Assembly (NCBI GenBank): GCA_025462735.1
Contig: JAOAPC010000015.1
Location: 62,001 to 126,000, forward strand
Direction: 5' to 3'
Length of the DNA stretch: 64,000 nt
Origin: Acidobacteriaceae bacterium
GTDB lineage: Bacteria > Acidobacteriota > Terriglobia > Terriglobales > Acidobacteriaceae
Numbering within the stretch: the first letter of the stretch is position 1; each line of letters opens with the position of its first letter. The position numbers and the translations under genes are program-made. Below are positions 40,441 through 48,168 of this stretch, in pieces. The notes under the pieces are model-generated. The model saw nothing but the letters and a program-made list of their open reading frames with translations, was not told the origin of the DNA and made no database searches.

Positions 40441-41643
40441 CTAGGAGTTCACTGCGCTGAGTGCTTCGCGGGCGGGGGCGCCCGCGCCACACAGTCGAGC
40501 TTCAAAGAATTCTTCTACCCGCGTCAGAATCTCCGGCGCATTCTTGGAATCGTAGATGGCCTTCCGCAATGCGGCCCCGCCCGGTACCCCATGCGTAAAC
40601 CACGACGCAAATTGCTTCATCTTCCCGGTTGCATCGGGCAGTTCTTCTTCAATCAGCATCCGGAAATAAGTGCGAATCATGTCGTAGCGATCAGCTTCGG
40701 AAGGCTCATCGTACGGCTTATTGATGGAAGTCGTCGAGCGTGGCTCGACCGGACGGGCAAGAATGCCCGTCCCCACACGGTCAGCGCTCAGCGCAGCGCA
40801 GTATTGCTCAATCTGCCGGAATATCCACGGGTTCGCAGGCGCGGTCCGCCCGATCATCACCGCATCGCATCCGGTCGCAGTGACCATGGCGCACGCATCT
40901 TCGGGAGTACGAATATCGCCATTCCCAATCACGGGAATTTTTACGGCATCTTTCACCGCAGCAATCCACTCCCAGCGCGCGGTGCCGCTGTAACCCTGTT
41001 CACGCGTACGGGCATGCAGCGCGACGGCGCATAGCCCGCAGTCCTCGGCGATCTTCGCCAGCTCGACGCAGACAATCTCATCGTCACTCCAGCCGGCACG
41101 GAACTTCACCGTAAACGGAATCTTTACCGCAGCGCGCACGGCTTCGAAAATTCCGCGAATGCGCGGCAGGTCTCGCAACAGTCCTGATCCGCCATTGCAC
41201 TTTACGACCTTTTTTGCCGGACATCCCAGGTTCAGATCCACTAGGTCAAAGCCGAGGTCCTCGACGATGCGCGCCGCATCCGCCATAACCTGCGGATCGC
41301 TGCCGAAAAGCTGAGCCGAGATCGGGTGCTCGTCCTCATAGAAATGCAGGTAGCGCTTGGCCTTCTTGTCCTTGGCGCGTAGGACTCCATCCGCCGAAGT
41401 GAACTCGGTCATAATCAACCCGCAGCCACCTAGATTGCGAATAAAACGGCGGAAAACCGTATCGGTCACGCCCGCCATAGGCGCCAATACGGTTGCGGGT
41501 GAGATCCTCACTGAGCCTATGCGTAAGGAGGAAGGTACAACTATAGGCGCGGGTCCGACACCCCGTTCGTCAAGGGCCGCATTGCCCGGCAAACTTAGGT
41601 CTGAGGCCGCGGGCGCCGAGTTGTCCCAAAACTTGCGCACCAC
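40441..41643 (-). CDS. dus: tRNA-dihydrouridine synthase (Dus) with palindromic insert
   Basis: 400 residues from a GTG. Dus reduces uridines in tRNA D-loops with FMN and NADPH. Core blocks: LAPMAGVTDTVFRRF, the catalytic Cys in NLGCPAKKVVKCNGG, VKFRAGWSD, VALHARTREQGYSG, IGNGDIRTPEDA and GCDAVMIGR. After QIEQYCAA, about 25 residues (RVGTGILARPVEPR) are coded by a palindrome at 40751-40780 and its flanks; homologues lack them. The extreme C-terminus (LCGAGAPAREALSA) also sits on a GC-rich palindrome. The N-terminal 45 residues are extra and of low complexity. Confidence 0.9.
   Translation of the reverse strand: MVRKFWDNSAPAASDLSLPGNAALDERGVGPAPIVVPSSLRIGSVRISPATVLAPMAGVTDTVFRRFIRNLGGCGLIMTEFTSADGVLRAKDKKAKRYLHFYEDEHPISAQLFGSDPQVMADAARIVEDLGFDLVDLNLGCPAKKVVKCNGGSGLLRDLPRIRGIFEAVRAAVKIPFTVKFRAGWSDDEIVCVELAKIAEDCGLCAVALHARTREQGYSGTARWEWIAAVKDAVKIPVIGNGDIRTPEDACAMVTATGCDAVMIGRTAPANPWIFRQIEQYCAALSADRVGTGILARPVEPRSTTSINKPYDEPSEADRYDMIRTYFRMLIEEELPDATGKMKQFASWFTHGVPGGAALRKAIYDSKNAPEILTRVEEFFEARLCGAGAPAREALSAVNS
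40751..40780 (+). repeat. Palindrome inserted in frame within dus
   Basis: GGACGGGCA (40751-40759) pairs perfectly with TGCCCGTCC (40764-40772) around loop AGAA, followed by CCCACACGG. This matches the element in the rlmI-like gene, placed in the opposite orientation relative to the host coding strand. Confidence 0.8.
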
Positions 41644-41682
41644 AGCATTGTAAATGCCGCATTCCCCGCTGGCACCTAATGA

Positions 41683-42012
41683 TCATTGTGGACCGTCGCG
41701 GTCCTTCAGCTGAGCGTCCAACTCTGCCAGGGCCGCCTCCAACATCGCGCGATGTTGTGGGTTCGAAGAGACTTCAAGCTGCTGCAAGATGTGCTGCCGG
41801 GAAAGTTGCAGGCCATCTCGCCGTTGTTGTTCGGTAATCTGTTTGGGCGTGAGCTGCTTACGCAGCGGCTGTGCGGAAGCTGAAGAGCTGAGCGACTCCT
41901 GCTGCTGCTCAACCGACTTGCTTTCCCATCCCCGGGCCATGAGGAAATTGTAAGCGTCTGGCGCAATAGTTGCGCTCACCTTTGCTTTCGGTCTCCCAGA
42001 AGCAGGCCGCAA
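41683..42012 (-). CDS. Hypothetical protein, 109 aa
   Basis: Unrecognised. It begins at a TTG; no ATG is in frame before residue 26. An Ala/Pro-rich N-terminus leads to a helical, Gln-rich region (TEQQRRDGLQLSRQHILQQL) and a final helix (HRAMLEAALAELDAQL). It may be a small regulatory or chaperone-like protein. It is divergent from the histidine kinase gene, 50 bases apart. Translation is uncertain. Confidence 0.45.
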   Translation of the reverse strand: MRPASGRPKAKVSATIAPDAYNFLMARGWESKSVEQQQESLSSSASAQPLRKQLTPKQITEQQRRDGLQLSRQHILQQLEVSSNPQHRAMLEAALAELDAQLKDRDGPQ

Positions 42013-42061
42013 CGCCTTACGTCCATTGTGACGCCCCGCCCCTGCGTTATATGCTTGCGCC

Positions 42062-43411
42062 GTGCGGAAAGCGGCTGGACCTTCTCCAACAACTCCACTC
42101 TATATCGGCATGGTGATCACCTTGGCCGCGGTGGTCGCCTACTCGGCGTATGTCACGCGGCAAATCGCCGGGCTGCGCCAATTGCAGAACAATTTGATCG
42201 ACCGCAACCGCAAAGATTCGCTGCAGCTATTGCGCATTCAGAATGAATTGAATTCAATCGGCATCTCGATGCGCGACATGTTGGATACCGCTCCTCTCGA
42301 TCAAGCTCAGCCGTATCCGTTGACTGCCTGGGAGCCGCAATTCCAGCGCATGCGGGTCGATCTGGAAGACGCCTTCCGGCGCGAGCAGCAAGTGTCACCG
42401 GAGGGGCGGACGGCAGACCAGCAACAGTATCTGCAGAGTTCACTTGCGCAGTTCTGGGACGCGGTTGGTCGCACTTTCGCCTTGGCTCGAAGTGGCAAGG
42501 AAAAGGAGGCCCGCGAGCAGATTCGGCTCTCCTTGCAGGCGCGGCTCGCGGCGCTCAACACCTCTGTCGCTCGTTTGCTGGTGCAGAACAATGAGAGCGA
42601 GGAGCGGGCCGCGGCCCAGGTCACAGAAATTTATGATCGCGTCGCACGCCAAGCATATGTTTTTCTTACGGCAACGCTGATTGCAATCATTTTGACCAGT
42701 CTGTACTTGATCCGTTCCAACCGGCTCATCTTTAACCAGCTTGCGATGCTTTCCGAGCAGCGCAGCGACCTGGCGCAGAAATTGATCTCGTCGCAGGAAT
42801 CGACACTTCGCCACATCTCGCGCGAACTCCACGACGACTTCGGTCAAATTCTGACCGCGATGGGAATCATGTTGGGACGTGCGCGCAATCAATTGCCGGA
42901 AGAATCGCAGCTGCGTGCCGATCTGCTCGAAGTCCGCGAGACGGCGCAAACTACTCTCGATAAAGTTCGCAGCCTGTCGCAAGCTTTACATCCGGTAATG
43001 CTCGAGGAAGCTGGCCTGGAACAGACCATCGAATGGTATTTGCCGGTGGTGGAAAGACAGACCGGAATTGGCATATGCTACGAGAAATCAGGAACACCGT
43101 TTCCGGTCAATGGCAACGCCGCGGTCCACGTCTATCGCGTGTTGCAGGAAGCGTTAAACAATGTGGCCCGCCATTCTGGAGCAAAGAAAGCCTGGGTGCG
43201 ATTGCGCTTCACTTCAGATATGTTGCAGCTCGAAGTCGAAGACCGCGGCTCGGGATTCCCTGCAACCCGCCCCGGTCAGGGAATTGGCCTGGTAGCAATG
43301 CGCGAGCGTGCTGAATTGCTGGGAGGACATATCGCGATCGGACGCCCGCTCGAAGGTGGCACTCTCGTGAGCATGCGCATCCCGAGAGAGCATTTGGAGT
43401 CGAATGCCTGA
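42062..43411 (+). CDS. Sensor histidine kinase, NarX/DesK type (HisKA_3)
   Basis: 449 residues from a GTG. An N-terminal membrane helix (IGMVITLAAVVAYSAYV), a periplasmic helical sensor of about 150 residues, a second helix (VFLTATLIAIILTSLYLI), then HisKA_3 with His257 in RHISRELHDDFGQ, and an HATPase_c with EALNNVARHS, DRGSGF and GIGLVAMRERAELLGG. It autophosphorylates and passes phosphate to the partner regulator, whose gene overlaps this one by 8 bases. The signal is unknown. Confidence 0.92.
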   Translation: MRKAAGPSPTTPLYIGMVITLAAVVAYSAYVTRQIAGLRQLQNNLIDRNRKDSLQLLRIQNELNSIGISMRDMLDTAPLDQAQPYPLTAWEPQFQRMRVDLEDAFRREQQVSPEGRTADQQQYLQSSLAQFWDAVGRTFALARSGKEKEAREQIRLSLQARLAALNTSVARLLVQNNESEERAAAQVTEIYDRVARQAYVFLTATLIAIILTSLYLIRSNRLIFNQLAMLSEQRSDLAQKLISSQESTLRHISRELHDDFGQILTAMGIMLGRARNQLPEESQLRADLLEVRETAQTTLDKVRSLSQALHPVMLEEAGLEQTIEWYLPVVERQTGIGICYEKSGTPFPVNGNAAVHVYRVLQEALNNVARHSGAKKAWVRLRFTSDMLQLEVEDRGSGFPATRPGQGIGLVAMRERAELLGGHIAIGRPLEGGTLVSMRIPREHLESNA

Positions 43412-44036
43412 TCACCAAATTTCGGTGCTGCTGGTGGACGACCACAGCCTTGTCCGGCGCGGCTTCCGTCGCATGCTGGACGACGAGGCGGACATTCGCG
43501 TGGTCGGCGAAGCCAGCGACGGCGAAGAAGCGGTCAAGCTCGCGCGATCACTCAAGCCTCAAGTCATAGTCATGGATTGCGCTCTACCAGGAATTAATGG
43601 TTTGCAAGCCACGCGCAAAATTCTGCAAGTGTTGCCGGAGACGCTGATCCTGATGCTAAGCATGCACACTGAGGAAACCTGGGTACGGCAGGCCCTCGAC
43701 GCCGGCGCGCGCGGTTATGTCCTAAAGAATGCCATGGATCTGGAGCTGAGTTCGGCAATTCGGCGAATCGTAAAAGGGGAAACCGTTCTCGACGCGCAGC
43801 TTTCGAAGCAGCAGACCCTCAAGGGCGAACGCAATGGGGGCCTCACGCCGCGCGAAGTAGAAATCCTGCAACTCATCTGCGACGGAAAATCAAACAAAGA
43901 AATCGCAAACCAGCTCGAGCTGAGCGCAAATACGGTTGCCGTGCATCGCGCCAACATCATGGATACGCTCGGAATCCACAAGACCGCCGAACTGGTCGTG
44001 TACGCCATCCGCAACGGGCTGGTAAACGTTCCGTGA
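43404..44036 (+). CDS. NarL/FixJ-type response regulator
   Basis: 210 residues. The receiver holds the acidic pair Asp12-Asp13, phospho-acceptor Asp58 (VIVMDCALPG) and Lys108-type (YVLKNA). A LuxR/GerE helix-turn-helix follows: LTPREVEILQLICDGKSNKEIANQLELSANTVAVHRANIMDTLGI. It overlaps the kinase gene upstream (8 bases) and the UnbV gene downstream (4 bases). It presumably controls genes that respond to the kinase's signal. Confidence 0.94.
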   Translation: MPDHQISVLLVDDHSLVRRGFRRMLDDEADIRVVGEASDGEEAVKLARSLKPQVIVMDCALPGINGLQATRKILQVLPETLILMLSMHTEETWVRQALDAGARGYVLKNAMDLELSSAIRRIVKGETVLDAQLSKQQTLKGERNGGLTPREVEILQLICDGKSNKEIANQLELSANTVAVHRANIMDTLGIHKTAELVVYAIRNGLVNVP

Positions 44037-45748
44037 ACCGGCGTTCGTTCTTAAAAGCAACAGTTGGATTAACAGCAACCGGGTGCCCCTCCCTTCTCGC
44101 GCCTTTTGCGAGAGCGTGGGCGCTTGGGTCGAATCCCTCCCAGTCTTTAGGTTTTCATTTCACCGACGTGACAACTTCCGCGGGACTTCACTTCAAGCAC
44201 AACAATGGCGCGTACGGTGGCAAGCTGTTGCCGGAAACCCTCGGCTCCGGTTGCGCTTTCCTCGATTACGACGCCGATGGCTGGGAGGACATTCTTCTCG
44301 TCAACAGCATGGACTGGCCCGGTCACGCGCGGCAACGCTCCACCCTCAAACTTTATCGCAATAACCGCAACGGCACTTTCACGGACGTGACCCGTGCCGC
44401 CGGGCTCGAAATCGAAATGTATGGCATGGGAGTGGCGGTAGGGGACTTCAACAACGACGGCTTCCCTGACATTCTGATCGCCTGCGTCGGACAAAATCGC
44501 CTGTTCAAGAATACCGGCAAAGGACACTTTATCGACGTAACGAATTCCAGCGGTCTGGGAAAGCGCCAGGCATTCAGCGCATCAGCGCTGTGGTTCGATT
44601 ACGACCGCGACGGCCTGCTCGATTTATTTGTTTGCAATTACGTGAAGTGGTCTGCCGAGCACGACGTTTTTTGCAGTCTCGATGGCAAGCACAAGTCTTA
44701 TTGCACGCCGGAAGCGTACGTTGGCCAGACCTGCTGGCTGTTTCATAATCGCGGCAACGGCACGTTTGAGGATGTGACTGCGTCGAGCGGGATCTTCGAC
44801 AGCAGCTCGAAATCGCTGGGCATCGCGATGCTCGATTATGACCAGGACGGCTGGCCCGACTTGCTCGTCGCCAACGACACACAGCCCAACAAGCTCTACC
44901 GCAATCAGCGCAATGGCACATTCAAAGACGTTGGCGTGGAAGCGGGAATCGCTTTCAGCGCGGAAGGGAAAGCCCGCGCCGGCATGGGCGTGGATGTCGG
45001 CGACTTTGACAACTCCGGGCGCGATGGAGTTGCCATCACGAATTTCGACAACGAGATGATCGGGCTTTACCGCGCCGACGGCCACGGCAATCTCAGCGAC
45101 GTCGCTGTGCAAACCGGAGTTGGCCTTCCCTCCAAGACAACCTTAGGCTTCGGGTGCGCTTTTGCTGATTGCGATCTCGACGGCTCGCTAGACCTGATCG
45201 CGGTCAACGGACACATCGATGACACAGTGCGAAATGTACGAAACGTTGGTTATGCTCAACCTCCGCAGCTTTTCCTGAATAATGGAAAAGGAGCTTTTCA
45301 CGAGGCCGGGGCCGAAGCCGGTGGCGGATTTAGCGAGCCAAAAGTTGGCCGCGGACTCGCAATCGGGGATTTCGATCGCGACGGTGATCTCGATGTGTTG
45401 ATGACTACCAATAATGGGCCCGCGTATTTATTTCGCAACGATCAGACTTCCGGAAACCGTAGCATTCGGTTCCGCCTGGTTGGAACCAAGTCCAATCGCG
45501 ATGCGATCGGCGCGCGGGTGAAGATTTCCGCAAACGGTATTATGCAAGCCCGCATGGTCCGAAGCGGCTCAAGCTATTTGTCGCAATCGGAATTGCCGAT
45601 CACTTTCGGACTTGGCAAGCAGGACAAGATTGAACGAGTTGTTATCGATTGGCCGAGCGGGCGGAGCGAAGAATTTAAGCAACTTTCCAGCGGGAAATCC
45701 TACGAAATTACTGAGGCTCAAGGGATTAAACCGGGTCCAGAGTTCTAG
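44033..45748 (+). CDS. Tat-exported CRTAC1-type protein (FG-GAP repeats and ASPIC/UnbV domain)
   Basis: 571 residues, GTG start inside the 4-base GTGA overlap with the response regulator. A twin-arginine signal (NRRSFLKATVGLTATG) leads to at least five FG-GAP/VCBS repeats (for example CAFLDYDADGWEDILLVNS, VAVGDFNNDGFPDILIA, LAIGDFDRDGDLDVLMT), whose D-x-D-x-D-G loops bind calcium, then an ASPIC/UnbV domain (RFRLVGTKSNRDAIGARVKIS, VIDWPSGRSEEF). The protein is periplasmic or surface bound. Role in the two-component operon is unknown. Confidence 0.92.
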   Translation: MNRRSFLKATVGLTATGCPSLLAPFARAWALGSNPSQSLGFHFTDVTTSAGLHFKHNNGAYGGKLLPETLGSGCAFLDYDADGWEDILLVNSMDWPGHARQRSTLKLYRNNRNGTFTDVTRAAGLEIEMYGMGVAVGDFNNDGFPDILIACVGQNRLFKNTGKGHFIDVTNSSGLGKRQAFSASALWFDYDRDGLLDLFVCNYVKWSAEHDVFCSLDGKHKSYCTPEAYVGQTCWLFHNRGNGTFEDVTASSGIFDSSSKSLGIAMLDYDQDGWPDLLVANDTQPNKLYRNQRNGTFKDVGVEAGIAFSAEGKARAGMGVDVGDFDNSGRDGVAITNFDNEMIGLYRADGHGNLSDVAVQTGVGLPSKTTLGFGCAFADCDLDGSLDLIAVNGHIDDTVRNVRNVGYAQPPQLFLNNGKGAFHEAGAEAGGGFSEPKVGRGLAIGDFDRDGDLDVLMTTNNGPAYLFRNDQTSGNRSIRFRLVGTKSNRDAIGARVKISANGIMQARMVRSGSSYLSQSELPITFGLGKQDKIERVVIDWPSGRSEEFKQLSSGKSYEITEAQGIKPGPEF

Positions 45749-45858
45749 TATTTTTACGTTATTGCGCCTTTTCTATAGCTGGACGAATATGTCTCCAACG
45801 TCCTCATAAATAAATGGCCACCTCCGGCCTGACAACTTGAGGAGTTCAACCCACGAAG

Positions 45859-45890
45859 CTGAAGCCGCCGAAAGGCGGCTTCAGTTTTTT
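45859..45890 (+). terminator. Strong Rho-independent terminator of the kinase-regulator-UnbV operon
   Basis: CTGAAGCCGCC (45859-45869) pairs perfectly with GGCGGCTTCAG (45874-45884) around a GAAA loop and runs into TTTTTT. It lies about 110 bases past the last stop. Confidence 0.93.
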
Positions 45891-45978
45891 GCACGCCTTG
45901 TTCGTCCCACGTGATTTTCTGTGCGTATAATGTTCGTTCTTGATTTCTATTTCTTGATCTCCACGTCGAGGAATTTAA

Positions 45979-47109
45979 ATGTCGAACTTTTCCGGTCCGC
46001 TTTCTCCCACTCGCAGAAACTTTCTGGCTACAACCGGCGGCGTAATTGCTGGAGCAGTCGCGGCCCCGCGTGGCGTCTCTGCATCCGTAGCGCAATCGGA
46101 CGATTCGCAAACCTCCACGCCGCGAAACCGCCGCAAGATCCTGATCGGCGTTTTCGATCCTGCATTTCCTGACCTCACGCTCGATCAACTGGTAGAGAAA
46201 TACCAGCAGATGGGAGTGGAGGCGGCCGAGATCGGTACCGGCGGCTATCCCAACAACAAGCATTGCCCTCTCGATGACTTGCTGGCAGATCCCGCCAAGC
46301 TTCGCGCCTGGAAAAAGAAATTCGACGACCACAACATTCAGGTCGCCACGCTGAGCTGCCACGGGAATCCCGTGCATCCCGATAAGACCATCGCCGAGCG
46401 GGACGACCAGACCTTCCGCAAAACGGTGTTGCTGGCCGAAAAGCTCGACGTGAAAGTGATCGTCGGATTTTCCGGCTGCCCCGGAGCGAATCCTACGGAC
46501 AAGAACCCGAATTGGATCACCTACCGTTGGCCCCCCGAATATGCCGCCGCACAGGATTGGCAGTGGAAGGAAAGAGTGGTTCCATACTGGAAAGATGCTG
46601 CCAAGTATGCCCGCAGTCACGGGATTCGCCGGATTGCGCTCGAAATGCACCCCAACTTCATGGTGTACAACCCGCTCACCTTGCTCAAACTGCGCGATGC
46701 GGTTGGAGAAGAAATCGGCGCTAACAATGACTTGAGCCATCTTTTCTGGCAAGGATGCAACCCGGTCGAAGTCATTCATATGCTGGGCAAGCAGGGCGCA
46801 ATTTTTCACGCGCACATGAAAGACACGGTGCTCTTCCCCGACAAGGTTGCAAGGTATGGCGTGCTGAACTTCATCTTCGAAAAGCAGGACCTGAAGACGG
46901 CGTCGGATGCGTTCCGCGCCGTCGGCTACGGGCACAGCGCCAGCACTTGGAAGGACATCATGCGCGCCTACATGGAAGTTGGATACGACGGCATTTTCAG
47001 CGTCGAGAACGAAGATCCGATTTTGTCAGGCGAAGTTGGCGTCGAGCGCGCACTGTATGTTTTGAAGAACGTGCGGGAAGAGTTGCTGACCGAACCGCAG
47101 TTGGCGTAA
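45979..47109 (+). CDS. Tat-exported TIM-barrel sugar isomerase/epimerase-like protein
   Basis: 376 residues. The twin-arginine signal is PTRRNFLATTGGVIAGAVA. The xylose-isomerase-like barrel follows: MGVEAAEIGTGGYPNNKHC, LSCHGNPVHPDK, ALEMHPNFMVYN, NDLSHLFWQG, HAHMKDTVL and GYDGIFSVENEDP. The metal ligands Glu/His/Asp/Glu are visible in these blocks. It is first in a five-gene operon with a GMC dehydrogenase. Substrate may be a keto sugar or polyol; not established. Confidence 0.87.
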   Translation: MSNFSGPLSPTRRNFLATTGGVIAGAVAAPRGVSASVAQSDDSQTSTPRNRRKILIGVFDPAFPDLTLDQLVEKYQQMGVEAAEIGTGGYPNNKHCPLDDLLADPAKLRAWKKKFDDHNIQVATLSCHGNPVHPDKTIAERDDQTFRKTVLLAEKLDVKVIVGFSGCPGANPTDKNPNWITYRWPPEYAAAQDWQWKERVVPYWKDAAKYARSHGIRRIALEMHPNFMVYNPLTLLKLRDAVGEEIGANNDLSHLFWQGCNPVEVIHMLGKQGAIFHAHMKDTVLFPDKVARYGVLNFIFEKQDLKTASDAFRAVGYGHSASTWKDIMRAYMEVGYDGIFSVENEDPILSGEVGVERALYVLKNVREELLTEPQLA

Positions 47110-47146
47110 ATGGTTGGCTGTACCTTCTCTGCGAATTCCGGTTTTT

Positions 47147-47194
47147 CTCTGCGATCTCTGCGGTTAAAAGCTTTTGACCGCAGAGATCGCGGAG
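47147..47194. repeat. Gapless 48-bp palindrome inside the sugar operon
   Basis: CTCTGCGATC... (47147-47170) and its inverse (47171-47194) agree at 22 of 24 bases with no spacer. It belongs to the CTCTGTG-type family. It lies 38 bases after the first isomerase stop and before the second isomerase start. Confidence 0.8.
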
Positions 47195-47231
47195 CGACAA
47201 TAGAGTTCGCCGAGAAAAGCTAGGGAGGCAT

Positions 47232-48077
47232 ATGGATCGCAGAACTTTCATCGCTAGCACTACCGCAGCGGCTGTAATGAGCCGTTTGTCCTGGGCCGCA
47301 GCCGAGCATCGGATTGAAAAAATCGGCCTCGAACTTTACACCGTACGCGACGCTCTAGCTAAAGACTTCGAAGGCACGATCGCTCGCGTAGCCAAAGTCG
47401 GCTACAAGGAGGTTGAACTTGCGCAATTCTTCGCGCACCTTCCTGAGTTCAACCCATCGGCTAAGCGTGCGCGAGAAATTCTGGATGCGAATGGCCTGGC
47501 CGCTCCCGCTTCGCACGTGCCTTATTCAGCGCTGTCACCGGAGAACCTGCCCAAAGTGATCGAAGCCAGCAAAGTTCTCGGACACAGTTATATCGTCAAT
47601 CCTTCGATCGACCGTGACGTACTTAAGCAGCCTGATGGATGGAAGCGAGCGGCGGAAGCCTTTAACCGCGCCGGGGAAGAGTGCCGGAAATCTGACCTTC
47701 ATCTGGGCTACCACAATCACGTGGAGGAATTTAAGCCACTGCCCGACGGCAAATTGCCCTACGACGTTCTGCTCGCTGAAACCGACCCCAAGCTGGTCAA
47801 GATGGAGATAGATTTGGGTTGGGTCCATGAGGCTGGTGTCGATCCGATAGCTTATTTCAAAAAATATCCTGGCCGTTTCCCGCTGGTGCACGTAAAGGAT
47901 TTCGACAAGGAACGCAATATGGTCGATGTTGGCAAGGGAGAAATCGATTGGAAAGCCATCTTCAAGAAAGCCGACGTCGCGGGAATCAAACACTACTTCG
48001 TCGAATTCGATAATCCTAAGGACCCATTTGAAGCCATACAAGCCAGCTATGAATATTTAGAGAAGTTGCGCTTCTAG
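47232..48077 (+). CDS. Exported TIM-barrel sugar isomerase/epimerase-like protein
   Basis: 281 residues. MDRRTFIASTTAAAVMSRLSWAAA is a short twin-arginine-like signal. Barrel blocks: IGLELYTVRDALAKDFEGT, VGYKEVELAQF, LGYHNHVEEF, MEIDLGWVHEAG and PLVHVKDFDKE. Closest in this window to the protein at 4340-5194 (both share LELY-VRD and GYHNH). GGGAGG lies before the ATG. Second in the operon; the proposed role is processing of an oxidised sugar made by the GMC enzyme. Confidence 0.87.
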   Translation: MDRRTFIASTTAAAVMSRLSWAAAEHRIEKIGLELYTVRDALAKDFEGTIARVAKVGYKEVELAQFFAHLPEFNPSAKRAREILDANGLAAPASHVPYSALSPENLPKVIEASKVLGHSYIVNPSIDRDVLKQPDGWKRAAEAFNRAGEECRKSDLHLGYHNHVEEFKPLPDGKLPYDVLLAETDPKLVKMEIDLGWVHEAGVDPIAYFKKYPGRFPLVHVKDFDKERNMVDVGKGEIDWKAIFKKADVAGIKHYFVEFDNPKDPFEAIQASYEYLEKLRF

Positions 48078-48085
48078 CTCTACTC

Positions 48086-48156
48086 TGCGCACCTCTGTGA
48101 TCTCTGTGCACTCTGTGCTAAAGGTTTTGGTTTTTTCTGACCACAGGGAATGCGAG
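48086..48156. repeat. Single arm of the CTCTGTG-type repeat
   Basis: Three CTCTGTG blocks followed by AAAGGTTTTGGTTTTTTCTGACCACAGG lie between the second isomerase gene and the GMC gene. Confidence 0.55.
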
Positions 48157-48168
48157 GAATACGAGACA

